DNA of 64,000 nucleotides from the NCBI GenBank assembly GCA_902795275.1, contig CADBKQ010000013.1:1-64000 (forward strand). Direction: 5' to 3'. Below, in pieces: positions 33,593-41,728 of the stretch (position 1 is its first letter; every line of letters begins with the position of its first letter). The notes beneath the pieces are model-generated. The model had not been told where the DNA came from. It saw only the letters and a list, made by a program, of their open reading frames with translations, and searched no databases. The position numbers and the translations under genes were made by a program. The stretch is from an uncultured Eubacteriales bacterium. Its GTDB lineage: Bacteria; Bacillota; Clostridia; Christensenellales; Aristaeellaceae.

Positions 33593-33934
33593 ATGGAAAA
33601 CTGTCTGTTCTGCAAAATCATCGCCGGGGATATTCCGTCCACGAAGGTCTATGAGGACGGCTTCTGCTATGCCTTCCGGGACATCAACCCCCAGGCCCCG
33701 ACCCATGTGCTGGTGGTACCCAAGCAGCACGTGGCCAGTATCGCCGAAATGAGCAAGCTGCCCGACGACGCGCTGTGCGCCATCATGCGGGCCATCGGCA
33801 AAATCGCCGCCCAGGAGGGCCTGACGAACGGCTTCCGCATGGTGTCCAACTGCGGCCCCGACGCCTGCCAGAGCGTGCCGCATCTGCATTTCCACATTCT
33901 GGGCGGACGGCAGATGGGCGATCAAATGGCGTGA
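33593..33934 (+). CDS. HIT-family nucleotide hydrolase (HinT-like)
   Basis: A 113-residue histidine-triad protein. The triad is SVPHLHFHILGGRQMG (about 96-110), preceded by CLFCKIIAGDIPS and DINPQAPTHVLVVPKQH. Family members hydrolyse nucleoside phosphoramidates and aminoacyl-AMP in the cytoplasm. The CxxC near the N terminus may bind zinc. AAAGGAGC lies 9 nt before the ATG. Its stop codon lies within a 15-bp direct repeat that bounds the structured element downstream. Confidence 0.95.
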   Translation: MENCLFCKIIAGDIPSTKVYEDGFCYAFRDINPQAPTHVLVVPKQHVASIAEMSKLPDDALCAIMRAIGKIAAQEGLTNGFRMVSNCGPDACQSVPHLHFHILGGRQMGDQMA

Positions 33935-34182
33935 TTGGTCACAGAGCATCGAAAGGGTCGATGCTCTGCCATCGAAAGACAGCCGAAGCAGTCTTTCGAT
34001 GGATGCATCAATTTCTTGTAAAATGGCATTTCCTGTGGAAACGCTCATTTTATGGTCAGAAATTGATAGAGGAAGCGGTCAGGGACCGCTCCTCGGCGAC
34101 GTACACGCCGCCGCCTGCGGATTACAATCGAAGGGCCGTGGCCCTTCGATGCATCCCGAGTTTACCGATGGCGTGATTGGTC
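33926..34182. repeat. Six-hairpin element between 15-bp direct repeats
   Basis: ATGGCGTGATTGGTC occurs at 33926-33940 (covering the HIT stop) and again at 34168-34182. Between them lie six hairpins in series: 33942-33968, 33969-34002, a long one at 34009-34065 (CAATTTCT/AGAAATTG outer pairs), 34074-34090, 34094-34110 and 34127-34150. Two contain ATCGAA. No open frame is supported. It could be an inserted element with target duplication or a structured RNA. Confidence 0.7.
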
Positions 34183-34242
34183 GGTTTTCTTCCGGCGAAA
34201 AGAATGAAAATGTAAAAAGATAAATCGACCGAAAAAAAGCTG

Positions 34243-34271
34243 TTGACTCTCCCGGCTGAACGCGGTATAAT
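34243..34271 (+). promoter_or_regulatory. Strong sigma-A promoter for rpsU, with leader hairpin
   Basis: TTGACT (34243-34248), 17 nt, TATAAT (34266-34271). The transcript leader (about 34279-34318) folds as CACGGTCGCC / GAGCACCGTG around an inner CGCCG/CGGCG stem, a candidate autoregulatory site. Confidence 0.8.
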
Positions 34272-34360
34272 ACTCTCACGGTCGCCATCCGCCGGTCAAA
34301 CGGCGAGCACCGTGCAGACGGTGTTGTTTCAGGCGAGATGAGCGAAGGGAGGGAAAACAA

Positions 34361-34534
34361 GTGTCTGAGGTTCATGTAAACAAGAACGAATCGCTGGAAA
34401 GCGCGCTGAAGCGTTTTAAGCGTCAGTGCGCCCGCGCGGGCGTCCTGGCAGAAGTTCGTAAGCGCGAACATTATGAAAAGCCCAGCGTAAAGCGCAAGAA
34501 GAAGGCGGAAGCCGCTCGGAAGCGGAAGTATTGA
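34361..34534 (+). CDS. rpsU: 30S ribosomal protein S21
   Basis: A 57-residue basic protein of the small ribosomal subunit, needed for translation initiation. The frame from the GTG at 34361 begins [20 protein letters not shown] and continues [20 protein letters not shown], then a lysine/arginine-rich tail ending ARKRKY, which is unmistakably S21. GGGAGGG lies 7 nt upstream of the GTG. Monocistronic, with its own strong promoter and terminator. Confidence 0.96.
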   Translation: MSEVHVNKNESLESALKRFKRQCARAGVLAEVRKREHYEKPSVKRKKKAEAARKRKY

Positions 34535-34549
34535 GCCCTTCTTTCAAAG

Positions 34550-34584
34550 CAAAAAGCCGTCCGGTATGTGCCGGGCGGCTTTTG
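34550..34584 (+). terminator. Terminator after rpsU
   Basis: AAAAGCCGTCCGG / CCGGGCGGCTTTT hairpin ending in a T-run, 16 bp past the stop. Confidence 0.85.
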
Positions 34585-34623
34585 CGTGCGCTTCTTTCGT
34601 ATCTGTTCAACTGGTGTTTTATT

Positions 34624-34773
34624 GGGCACTTTAAGTAACGGAGGGATTAGGGAATAGGGAATAGGGATTAGACATTTTTGTTTTGCTATTTCGTTGGTTT
34701 CCAATCGTGTTGCACACGATCTTCCTAATCCCTATTCCCTAATCCCTAATCCCTTTTATAACCTAAAGTGTCC
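34624..34773. repeat. GGGATTA palindromic repeat with terminal inverted repeats, family B copy 3
   Basis: Ends are GGGCACTTTAAGTAACGGA and TATAACCTAAAGTGTCC, imperfect inverted repeats of each other (GGRCACTTTARGT). Inside are four heptads, a loop homologous to copy 1 (GTTTTGCTATTTCGTTGG and GCACACGATCTT) and four inverse heptads. This is MITE-like architecture. Confidence 0.9.
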
Positions 34774-34796
34774 TTTCAGCCCCGGCTGAACGATTC

Positions 34797-35543
34797 CTAT
34801 TTTTCTTTTATTGCCGTCACATGCCAGCGGTCGTCGCCGGTACGGGGCGGGGTCATGCGCTGTCTGCCATAGAAGGCAATGTCCGCAAAGCCTGCGGCGG
34901 CGAGCCAGGCGCGAAGCTCCTTGCGGGTGTGGGCGCGTTGAGTCTGGCATTCCTCGATGCGGTCATACGCGCCGTCCTCCCGGCGGACGAACAGCGACAG
35001 GCTCAGCATGACGCGGGACGTTTTTTCGTCCCAGCGGTTGCGCCAGATATAGGAAACCGCATCGTCGTCGGAATAGAGCGTGTTGTTTCCCAGGACGCCG
35101 GACAGCTTTTCCGGGGTGCTCACGTCGAAGATCAACGCCCCGCCGGGCTTTAGCGCGGCAAAGGCGGCGGCGAAAAACGCCCGGACATCCTCCGGCGATG
35201 TGAGATAATTCACCCCGTCGCAGGTCGCCAGCACGCAGTCCACCCGCCGGGGAACCGTCAGCTGCCGCATGTCCTGCCGCACGAAGGGAATCATCACGCC
35301 CGCTGTCCGCGCCTTTTCCATGGCAGCGGCCAGCATTTCCTCCGAAGCGTCCGCGCCGGTCATCTGGTATCCCATCCTGCGCAGGGGCAGCGTCAGGCTG
35401 CCCGTGCCGCAAGCGCATTCCACCACGCGGCCTTTGGCCGGAACCTGGCATTTTTCCATCAGCGTTTTATAATACGCCGCCCAGGCAGCATAATCCACCG
35501 TGTCCATCAGCGCGTCGTAAACGCTGGCAAAAGCGCCGTACAT
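34797..35543 (-). CDS. SAM-dependent class I methyltransferase
   Basis: A 248-residue methyltransferase of unknown substrate. The SAM-binding motif is VVECACGTGSLTLPLRRMG (about 40-58), followed by the acidic GADASEEMLAAAMEKAR and the motif II/III region VDCVLATCDGVNYLTSPED. A YDALMDTVDYAAWAAYY N terminus is common in this Firmicute subgroup. It has no membrane segment. It is monocistronic. Confidence 0.9.
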   Translation of the reverse strand: MYGAFASVYDALMDTVDYAAWAAYYKTLMEKCQVPAKGRVVECACGTGSLTLPLRRMGYQMTGADASEEMLAAAMEKARTAGVMIPFVRQDMRQLTVPRRVDCVLATCDGVNYLTSPEDVRAFFAAAFAALKPGGALIFDVSTPEKLSGVLGNNTLYSDDDAVSYIWRNRWDEKTSRVMLSLSLFVRREDGAYDRIEECQTQRAHTRKELRAWLAAAGFADIAFYGRQRMTPPRTGDDRWHVTAIKEK

Positions 35544-35613
35544 GCTCGCACGCTCCTTTGTGTTCTTCGCTGAGTTCCGACTGTTTCAGTTTATTATACA
35601 AAAGGCGTTTCGT

Positions 35614-35778
35614 TCAGTCAAGCCGGGGCGCTTCCTTCCTTTTCCGCGCGCCGACCAGCCCGCCGATGCGTCCGCTTTCGGCGGTGCTCAGGCCCGCCCA
35701 CCCGACTTTCCTGAGCTTGTCCAGCAGCCCCAGTTCCTCCGCAATTTCATATTTCATTCTGTCTTCCTGCGAAAGCAT
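35614..35778 (-). CDS. Small acid-soluble spore protein, alpha/beta type
   Basis: This 54-residue protein is too short to appear in most long-frame searches. It reads MKYEIAEELGLLDKLRKVGW from residue 8 and then AGLSTAESGRIGGLVGARKR, matching the short clostridial alpha/beta SASP pattern (KYEIAxELG, GWAGLS, GRIGG). These proteins coat and protect DNA in spores and are degraded on germination by GPR. GGGAGGA lies 6 nt before the ATG at 35778. A possible sigma-G-type element (GTATA, 16 nt, CATAAAC) lies upstream. This is good evidence for sporulation. Confidence 0.85.
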   Translation of the reverse strand: MLSQEDRMKYEIAEELGLLDKLRKVGWAGLSTAESGRIGGLVGARKRKEAPRLD

Positions 35779-35834
35779 CCTCATTCCTCCCGGCTTTTTC
35801 TTTGCAGTTTATGTGGAAAACCGGCGAAGTATAC

Positions 35835-35863
35835 TTGCCTCGCCATGGAAAAAATCGAATAAT
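35835..35863 (+). promoter_or_regulatory. Sigma-A promoter for the VTC-DUF4956 operon
   Basis: TTGCCT (35835-35840), 17 nt, AATAAT (35858-35863), divergent from and close to the SASP gene promoter region. Confidence 0.5.
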
Positions 35864-35920
35864 GTTTAAGGTTTGTTTAAGCATGGCGCGTTATTCTTTC
35901 GGCGTCAGGAGGAAATGACA

Positions 35921-36655
35921 ATGGCTGCGAAGATGACATTCAAGCGGTATGAACTGAAATACCGCATCAACCGCGCCCAGCGGGACGCGCTGCTGAAAGC
36001 CATAGAAGGCCACTTGGCGCTGGACAAGTTCGGACACACCACCATCCGCAATCTGTATTACGACACGGACACCTGGCGGCTGGTGCGGCGTTCCATCGAA
36101 AAACCCTGGTACAAGGAAAAGCTGCGGGTGCGCTCCTACGGCCAGGCCACGGACACCTCGCCGGTATTCGTGGAGCTGAAAAAGAAGTTTGAAAAAGTGG
36201 TGTACAAGCGGCGGCTGGCGCTGCCCTGCCAGGCGGCGATGGAGGGCCTGAAGCCCGAAAACATCCTGCCCGCCGGGCCGACCGACCGGCAGATCGGCCG
36301 GGAGATCGAGGCTTTCAAGCATTTTTACGGCCCGACGCTGGCCCCGGCGATGTATCTCAGCTATGAGCGGGAAGCATTTTACCCCATCGACGGCGTGGAC
36401 TTCCGCATGACCATCGACGAAAACCTGCTCTGGCGCATGGAGGACATCGACCTGCGCGCGCCGGGCGGCGGGCAGTTCATCATCCCGCCGGACGAATTGA
36501 TCCTGGAATTGAAAACGCCCGGCGGCATCCCGCTGTGGATGGTGAAATTTCTGAGTGAGAATCAGATTTACAAGACCTCATTTTCCAAATACGGCACGGC
36601 CTACCGGCAGTGGATGGCCGGGCAAACGACGACAGGAGGGCGCATGTATGCTTGA
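35921..36655 (+). CDS. VTC-domain polyphosphate polymerase-like protein
   Basis: The 244-residue protein is a single VTC domain, the catalytic tunnel domain of yeast vacuolar polyphosphate polymerase. Conserved features are the basic FKRYELKYRIN at the N terminus, NLYYDTDTWRLVRRSI, KLRVRSYG and VELKKKFEKVVYKRR, then SYEREAFY and ELKTPGGIP. The basic and acidic tunnel residues look intact. AGGAGG lies 8 nt before the ATG at 35921. It overlaps the DUF4956 membrane protein by 8 bp; the pair recurs in bacteria and probably forms a membrane-associated polymerase of unknown product. The substrate is inferred, not shown. Confidence 0.88.
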   Translation: MAAKMTFKRYELKYRINRAQRDALLKAIEGHLALDKFGHTTIRNLYYDTDTWRLVRRSIEKPWYKEKLRVRSYGQATDTSPVFVELKKKFEKVVYKRRLALPCQAAMEGLKPENILPAGPTDRQIGREIEAFKHFYGPTLAPAMYLSYEREAFYPIDGVDFRMTIDENLLWRMEDIDLRAPGGGQFIIPPDELILELKTPGGIPLWMVKFLSENQIYKTSFSKYGTAYRQWMAGQTTTGGRMYA

Positions 36656-37334
36656 AAATCTTTTCAAAGGCGTGTTTGACTCCAATTTTGTGAGCGTCAT
36701 TTCCATGGATAAATTTCTGCTCTGCGTGGGTGTGGCGCTGCTCATCGGCGGGGCGGTGGCGTTTACGGCATCCCGGAAAAGCCGTCTGTCTTTCAGCTTT
36801 CTGACCACCCTGCTCACCCTGCCCGCCCTGTCCTGCGTGGTGATCATGATGGTGAACGGCAACATCGGCGTAGGCGTCGCCACAGCGGGCACGTTCAGCC
36901 TGGTGCGCTTCCGTTCCGCGGCGGGCAGCGCGAAAGAAATGGCGCTCATCTTCCTGTGCATGGTGGCGGGCCTCATCGCGGGCATGGGCTACCTGGCTTA
37001 CGCCACGCTGTTCACCCTCGTTTTGTGCATCATTTACCTGATTACCAGTCTGTTCGATCCCGCGGCGAAGGGCCTGCACCGCCGCCTGCGCGTCACCGTA
37101 CCCGAAGATTTGGACTATACCGGCATCTTTCAGAACACGCTTTCCACCTACTGCAAGAGCTGGAAGCTGACCCAAGTGAAAACCGTCAACATGGGCTCCC
37201 TCTTCCGCCTCACCTACGACATCACCCTCCGGGACGCGGGAAAGGAAAAGGCGTTCATTGACGACCTGCGCCTCCAGAATGGCAACCTGGAAATCTCCAT
37301 CGCCGAGGCGGAAACCACGGATTCAGACCTGTGA
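36648..37334 (+). CDS. DUF4956 membrane protein, VTC partner
   Basis: A 228-residue membrane protein with about four N-terminal helices (FLLCVGVALLIGGAVAF, LPALSCVVIMMV, LIFLCMVAGLIAGMGYLAY, LFTLVLCIIYLITSL) and a cytoplasmic ferredoxin-like domain after about residue 140. The GTFSLVRFRSAAGSAKEMA loop is the family's conserved core. The start at 36648 overlaps the VTC stop. Its role, perhaps as a channel or anchor for the polymerase, is inference. Confidence 0.88.
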   Translation: MLENLFKGVFDSNFVSVISMDKFLLCVGVALLIGGAVAFTASRKSRLSFSFLTTLLTLPALSCVVIMMVNGNIGVGVATAGTFSLVRFRSAAGSAKEMALIFLCMVAGLIAGMGYLAYATLFTLVLCIIYLITSLFDPAAKGLHRRLRVTVPEDLDYTGIFQNTLSTYCKSWKLTQVKTVNMGSLFRLTYDITLRDAGKEKAFIDDLRLQNGNLEISIAEAETTDSDL

Positions 37335-37349
37335 GGCCAGTTATAAAGA

Positions 37350-37382
37350 ACACAGCCAGTACATTCTGGCTGTTGTTTTTTT
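37350..37382 (+). terminator. Terminator after DUF4956
   Basis: ACAGCCAG / CTGGCTGT hairpin followed by TTTTTTT. The same T-run region provides the -35 (TTGTTT, 37374) of a promoter for ybaK with TACAAT at 37396-37401. Confidence 0.8.
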
Positions 37383-37433
37383 GCGGAAATATCGGTACAA
37401 TGCAGGTATTACACAGATGGAGGAAACAGATGT

Positions 37434-37904
37434 ATGGCCATTGAGAAAGTCAGGGCGTTTTTCCGGCAGCATGGCCTGGAAGAACGCATTCAGGAATTTG
37501 ACGTATCCAGCGCCACGGTGGAATTGGCGGCCCAGGCGCTGCGCTGCGAGCCCTGCCGCATTGCGAAGTCGCTTTCCTTCCTGGTGGACGGGAAAGCGAT
37601 TCTGGTGGTGGCGGCGGGCGACGCCCGGATAGACAACCCCAAGTTCAAGGCAAAGTTCCAGACCAAGGCGAAGATGCTCTCCCCCGACGATACGGAATCC
37701 CTGATCGGCCATGCCGTCGGCGGCGTGTGTCCCTTCGCGGTAAACGACGGGGTGAAGGTGTATCTGGATGAATCGCTCAAACGCTTCGCCACCGTTTTTC
37801 CCGCCTGCGGCAGCAGCAACAGCGCCATCGAGCTCAGCCTGCCCGAGCTGGAACAGTATTCCGCTTTCGTGGAATGGGTGGACGTGTGTAAGCTGCCCGC
37901 CTGA
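37434..37904 (+). CDS. YbaK/EbsC-family aminoacyl-tRNA deacylase
   Basis: A 156-residue trans-editing protein of the YbaK/ProX fold, which removes wrong amino acids from tRNA in the cytoplasm. Visible features are EFDVSSATVELAAQALRCEP, CRIAKSLSFLVDG (with the conserved Lys), GDARIDNPKFKAKF, GHAVGGVCPFAV and FPACGSSNSAIELSLPEL. These fit the family well. Whether it edits Cys-tRNA-Pro or another mischarged species cannot be told. Monocistronic. Confidence 0.92.
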   Translation: MAIEKVRAFFRQHGLEERIQEFDVSSATVELAAQALRCEPCRIAKSLSFLVDGKAILVVAAGDARIDNPKFKAKFQTKAKMLSPDDTESLIGHAVGGVCPFAVNDGVKVYLDESLKRFATVFPACGSSNSAIELSLPELEQYSAFVEWVDVCKLPA

Positions 37905-37996
37905 TTCTGTTCGCTTTGCCTGCATGCGGTTTTCCGCTTTTATCTCAAACCGGAAAGTATTTGCCGGTTGATCAAGAATACACATAAAATCTGGCA

Positions 37997-38038
37997 CGGG
38001 ATTCCAACCGGATGGACAGGATCCCGTGCCATTTTGAT
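37997..38038. terminator. Bidirectional terminator between ybaK and the capsid cassette
   Basis: GGCACGGGATTCC / GGATCCCGTGCC hairpin with a T-run on the plus strand and an A-rich flank, in a convergent interval. Confidence 0.75.
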
Positions 38039-38111
38039 TTGGAAAAATGAGTTTTGAAACAGCCCCAACGCAAGCCCTGCCCAAAGTTTTCCTTCTCCAA
38101 AAGACTGAAAG

Positions 38112-39215
38112 CTACGGGATATAGCGTAGATCGCAGGGCTGTGTTCCGTCCGCCGGCTGCCCTTCATCGGCGACGCACCTCAGGATGACCGGGCTGTTGA
38201 CGGAAAAGCTGGCCTGCGTGCTGTCGCTCTTGACAAGGCTGACCCTGATTTGCAGATCCGCTGTACCCGTCAGGTTGTCGAGGAGCGCGGAAGGGGAAGA
38301 AAGCGTATCGACGCGGAAATAATCGCCTACGCCGATGCGTGTGTTCGGACTGCTTTGATAAATCAGCAGCGGCGTTTGCCCTGAACGCAGCAGATGCACC
38401 TGCACGCTGTTCCAGGTACAAGCCCCGGAGGCGTTATAAATGCTGAATTTCACCCCATAGTGGCAGGACGCCCCTTCCAGGGCGGGGCGACTGCGGGTCA
38501 AGGTCAGGGTTTGTTCCGGCTGCGCGCCGTTCATCGCCAGCGCGGCGTTTGGCAGCAGGCTATAATCCGCTATGTTCGCGGTTACAGGCCGCACCCAGAG
38601 CAGGCCATGTCCTTCGGGTTTCGTGGCGGACACCACCACCTGGCTGTTTCCCAGCGTGTTTCCGCCGGACAGAAAATCGCCGCTGCCCGTATGGATGCTG
38701 TCGGCGTAAATGGTTTTTACCCGCAGGGTGCCGCCGTTGCCCAGGGAGGCGTTGGGGTTGTTTTCGGTGCCGCCGAATTTGAGGCAGCTGTTTTCATCCG
38801 CCGCAAACACCTCGAACACTCCGCCGCTCTTGGCCCGGAACGCGCTGCCCGCGCGGATGTTGATTTCCCCGCCTGCCATGTCGATGCCGCTGCTGTTGAT
38901 CGTCAGGGCGGAATTATTGACTTTCTCCACTCCGTCCTCCGCTATACGGCGCACCTCGAGGGCGATCTCCTCCGCCGTCTGGCGGTAGGAGCTGAGGCTG
39001 CGGCCCATGTCCTTCACGGTTCTTCGGAAGGATTTCATATCGTCTTTGACTTTCAGGCTGAGCTGCTCCTCGCCGATGGCGTTTGGCTGGATGTTTTCCG
39101 CGCCGATATGCTGAATCACGTACCGCAGCTGGTCTTCCAGATGGCGCAGGTAATCCATCACCTGGCGAACGTCCTTCACATTGCCGGGCGATTGAATGTC
39201 GGCCAGATATGCCAC
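38112..39215 (-). CDS. Probable phage tail fibre/distal tail protein
   Basis: Last gene of the phage-type cassette, 367 residues. I place the start at GTG 39215 (VAYLADIQSPGNV), with GGGAG 8 nt upstream and 4 nt after the previous stop; the longer frame overlaps that gene. Residues 20-120 look like coiled coil (DVRQVMDYLRHLEDQLRYVI, VKDDMKSFRRTVKDMGRSL). A beta-rich middle follows (INSSGIDMAGGEINIRAGSA) and then a C-terminal beta domain ending in QPCDLRYIP. The coiled-coil stalk plus beta-helix/knob fits a trimeric fibre, by shape only. Confidence 0.6.
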   Translation of the reverse strand: MAYLADIQSPGNVKDVRQVMDYLRHLEDQLRYVIQHIGAENIQPNAIGEEQLSLKVKDDMKSFRRTVKDMGRSLSSYRQTAEEIALEVRRIAEDGVEKVNNSALTINSSGIDMAGGEINIRAGSAFRAKSGGVFEVFAADENSCLKFGGTENNPNASLGNGGTLRVKTIYADSIHTGSGDFLSGGNTLGNSQVVVSATKPEGHGLLWVRPVTANIADYSLLPNAALAMNGAQPEQTLTLTRSRPALEGASCHYGVKFSIYNASGACTWNSVQVHLLRSGQTPLLIYQSSPNTRIGVGDYFRVDTLSSPSALLDNLTGTADLQIRVSLVKSDSTQASFSVNSPVILRCVADEGQPADGTQPCDLRYIP

Positions 39216-39219
39216 ACGA

Positions 39220-39906
39220 TCATCTCCCTGCCTTCTTCTTTTTCTGCGACGCATGGGCCGGGACTTCCTGAACCGGCTCCTGATACGGCAGCATGATCAC
39301 GCTGTTCGCAGTGCCGAGGGAAGAAAGCATCGCATCCTGGTATTTTTGCAGCTGCAGGTCAAACTTCTTCTGTTCCAGCGCCAGCTTGGCGTCGAACTGC
39401 CAGTCGTTCATCGCGTCCCGATACCAGCCGTACTCCCGGTTGTCCAGGTTCAGGGCCAGGTTTGCTTTGTCTGTGAGGGCGTTTCCTTCGGCGTCGTACC
39501 GTTCCCTGGCGTTCTTTTCCAGCTCCGGCAGCTTATCGTTCAGCGCTTTCATGTATTCGCCATAGGCCTGATACCCGGCGGTATTGGCCCAGCTGTTGCC
39601 ATAGCCGCCGGTAAGCGCCGCCGCCGCGCCCATGGTGTCCTGCATGGCGCGCTGGCCGTCGCGGATATAGGCGTCCCGGTATTTCTGGTACAGCGGGTCG
39701 CGGTTGGCATCGTAGGAAAATGCAGGGCGGTTCATGATCTGGTCATAGAGGCCGGCGATCTGATCCGCATAGCGGCTTTGATAAGCCTGGGGCTTTTTCC
39801 CCATCGCGGACTGCAAATAGCGCCGCGCGTTTTGAACCACGGGGCTGTACAAGCCAAGATAGGAAACAGCGCCGCCTTGCTGATTCGATGGGACGATTTG
39901 AAGCAT
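39220..39906 (-). CDS. Phage structural protein of unknown role
   Basis: A 228-residue protein rich in Tyr, Gln and Asp. It contains ALTGGYGNSWANTAGYQAYG and KLPELEKNARERYDAEGNAL, a pattern I associate with structural proteins in gut Clostridia phages and prophages. The C-terminal half is a helical, glutamine-rich stretch and the tail is lysine-rich. It lies between the long putative nozzle protein and the fibre. It may be an internal virion or tail-assembly protein; no function is established. Confidence 0.6.
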   Translation of the reverse strand: MLQIVPSNQQGGAVSYLGLYSPVVQNARRYLQSAMGKKPQAYQSRYADQIAGLYDQIMNRPAFSYDANRDPLYQKYRDAYIRDGQRAMQDTMGAAAALTGGYGNSWANTAGYQAYGEYMKALNDKLPELEKNARERYDAEGNALTDKANLALNLDNREYGWYRDAMNDWQFDAKLALEQKKFDLQLQKYQDAMLSSLGTANSVIMLPYQEPVQEVPAHASQKKKKAGR

Positions 39907-39927
39907 GTCGTTTTCCTCCTCCTATGC

Positions 39928-41715
39928 TTATGGTTTCAACCCGCCGTCGCTCCCGGCGGAGAGCACCCGGGCCATGCCGTACAGCTGCATGCCGCCGCTG
40001 CCCTCCAGGCGCACCTTCATGTGCTGGCAGCGGCGGGGCACGATGGGCATGAGCAGCAGGTTTGTCCTGCCATTTCCCCGCAGCGTTCCCCGCTCCAGCC
40101 ATATGCCGTCGGAATCGTACTGCACCAGGAAGCGGCATTCCGCGCCGGTATCCAGCTTCATCCGCAGCAGGAAGCGGCTCAGATACTGGTGTTCGGGGTA
40201 GTCATAGCCCATCTCCGCCGTTTCAGTGTACCAGGTCACTTCATCCGGTTCGGGCGTTCCGGCTGTGCCGTTCAAAGCGTAGAGCGTTCCATTCCGGCAG
40301 AGCATGTACATTTCCCCGCCCAGCGGCGCAAAGGCCAGGGCGTGGGCGTTGTCCTGCCGGTGCCACGCGCCTTTCTCCGTATCCAGCACGTACAGGCTCC
40401 ATTCGTCCCCGGCTTCCTCTACGGACAGATAATACCGTCCGTCCATGATCCCGGCCGCGCCGCCGCTCAGCTTGTCCTGGCCCAGGGCTTTGCTAACGCC
40501 ATCCGGCAGACCGTCGAAGCGCTGCACGCCGTGAGCGCCCAGGTAGTACATCGCGCCGCCGGCGGAAACGAGGGTGCCGCCGCTGCCGGGATTCACGCCC
40601 TCGCATTGGGCTGTTTGCATCTGGAAATTCGCCGGGATCTCGCCGTAGATCCGGTGCAGGCAGTTTTCCTTGAAAAAGCAGGGCGTTCCCCTGTGCGCCG
40701 CCGCACCGGTGAACGGCCCGTCGGAACCCAGGTGGACGAAATAACTGTCCTGGCTGGTACCCGCGAACTTCTGCCAGTTGGTAAAATCGCCCAGGGCGCA
40801 GGCGTAAATCTGGTTCACGGCTTCCCCGTCCTGTTCCCCGTAGCGGCAGCCCCACAGCCGGTTGTTGCATTCGATCACAAAATCCATGGCCGGTGCCTTG
40901 CGGTCCGCCCGGATGGATCCGCTGGTCTGGGTGTAATTCTGGTCAATCACGCCGGTAACGACAATATAGTTTTCTCCCACAGCCTGCACAAGATGGGTGT
41001 TGTTCAGCATTTCCAGCTGGGCTTTCAGGGCATGATTATTTCCCGTATAGCTTACCCCGCTGAGGGCCACGCCGTCCTGCGCTTTCAGTCCGGTTCCGAT
41101 GCCCGGCGCGCTGATGCGGACGTACACGCTGGGAACCGCCGTCCATTCTCCGTTCCATCGGTACAGCAGATGGGTTTCCCCGCTTGTGTCCAGCCAGTAG
41201 TCTCCTGCCGCGGGATTCTGCGGTTCATTAGCGTTCACCGTCATCGCTCCGCGGGGATATTCCTGGCCTTCCAGCGTACACAGGGAAAAGCTGACCGACT
41301 GCCCGGCGGGGGATGCATACAGGCGGTTGATGCTGCCGGAATCGTTCATGTTCACGGTGTTGCAGTAAACGCCGTCGGGGAACACCAGCAGGTATGCGCC
41401 CATGGATACCATCTGCTTGGGGAGCATACTATCGTCCAGCGACAGATTGGTGATGGGGGTGGGTTTCCCGTCATAGTACAGCGTGCTGCCGTCAATCCAC
41501 GCCAGCTTTTCCATGGCGATCATGCCCAGCGGGTTTTCCAGTTCCGCCACGATGCCGCGCTTTTTCCGGCTGCACAGCAGCGGCCATTGCTCTCCCGTCA
41601 TGTTGCCCATGGCGTCAAAGGAACCGTCGTATGTGCGGGGACGGCGGTCGAGGCCGGTGAACTGCTCTGTCCACAGCGAATGGGAAGGAATGGGTTGCAG
41701 GGTTGGGTAGTGCAT
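39928..41715 (-). CDS. Putative podovirus tail nozzle/stopper-type protein
   Basis: A 595-residue beta-rich protein with no signal peptide. It opens PLQPIPSHSLWTEQFTGLDR, with RRPRTYDGSFDAMGNMTGEQ next, then a run of strands with Trp/Tyr-Gly turns resembling a beta-propeller (for example LWGCRYGEQDGEAVNQIYAC, VSAGGAMYYLGAHGVQRFDG and LYVLDTEKGAWHRQDNAHAL). It follows the small connector gene by 13 bp. Position and fold impression suggest the tail tubular B/nozzle component of a short-tailed virion. It could instead be a tailspike. Confidence 0.55.
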   Translation of the reverse strand: MHYPTLQPIPSHSLWTEQFTGLDRRPRTYDGSFDAMGNMTGEQWPLLCSRKKRGIVAELENPLGMIAMEKLAWIDGSTLYYDGKPTPITNLSLDDSMLPKQMVSMGAYLLVFPDGVYCNTVNMNDSGSINRLYASPAGQSVSFSLCTLEGQEYPRGAMTVNANEPQNPAAGDYWLDTSGETHLLYRWNGEWTAVPSVYVRISAPGIGTGLKAQDGVALSGVSYTGNNHALKAQLEMLNNTHLVQAVGENYIVVTGVIDQNYTQTSGSIRADRKAPAMDFVIECNNRLWGCRYGEQDGEAVNQIYACALGDFTNWQKFAGTSQDSYFVHLGSDGPFTGAAAHRGTPCFFKENCLHRIYGEIPANFQMQTAQCEGVNPGSGGTLVSAGGAMYYLGAHGVQRFDGLPDGVSKALGQDKLSGGAAGIMDGRYYLSVEEAGDEWSLYVLDTEKGAWHRQDNAHALAFAPLGGEMYMLCRNGTLYALNGTAGTPEPDEVTWYTETAEMGYDYPEHQYLSRFLLRMKLDTGAECRFLVQYDSDGIWLERGTLRGNGRTNLLLMPIVPRRCQHMKVRLEGSGGMQLYGMARVLSAGSDGGLKP

Positions 41716-41728
41716 GCTCGTGCCTCCC

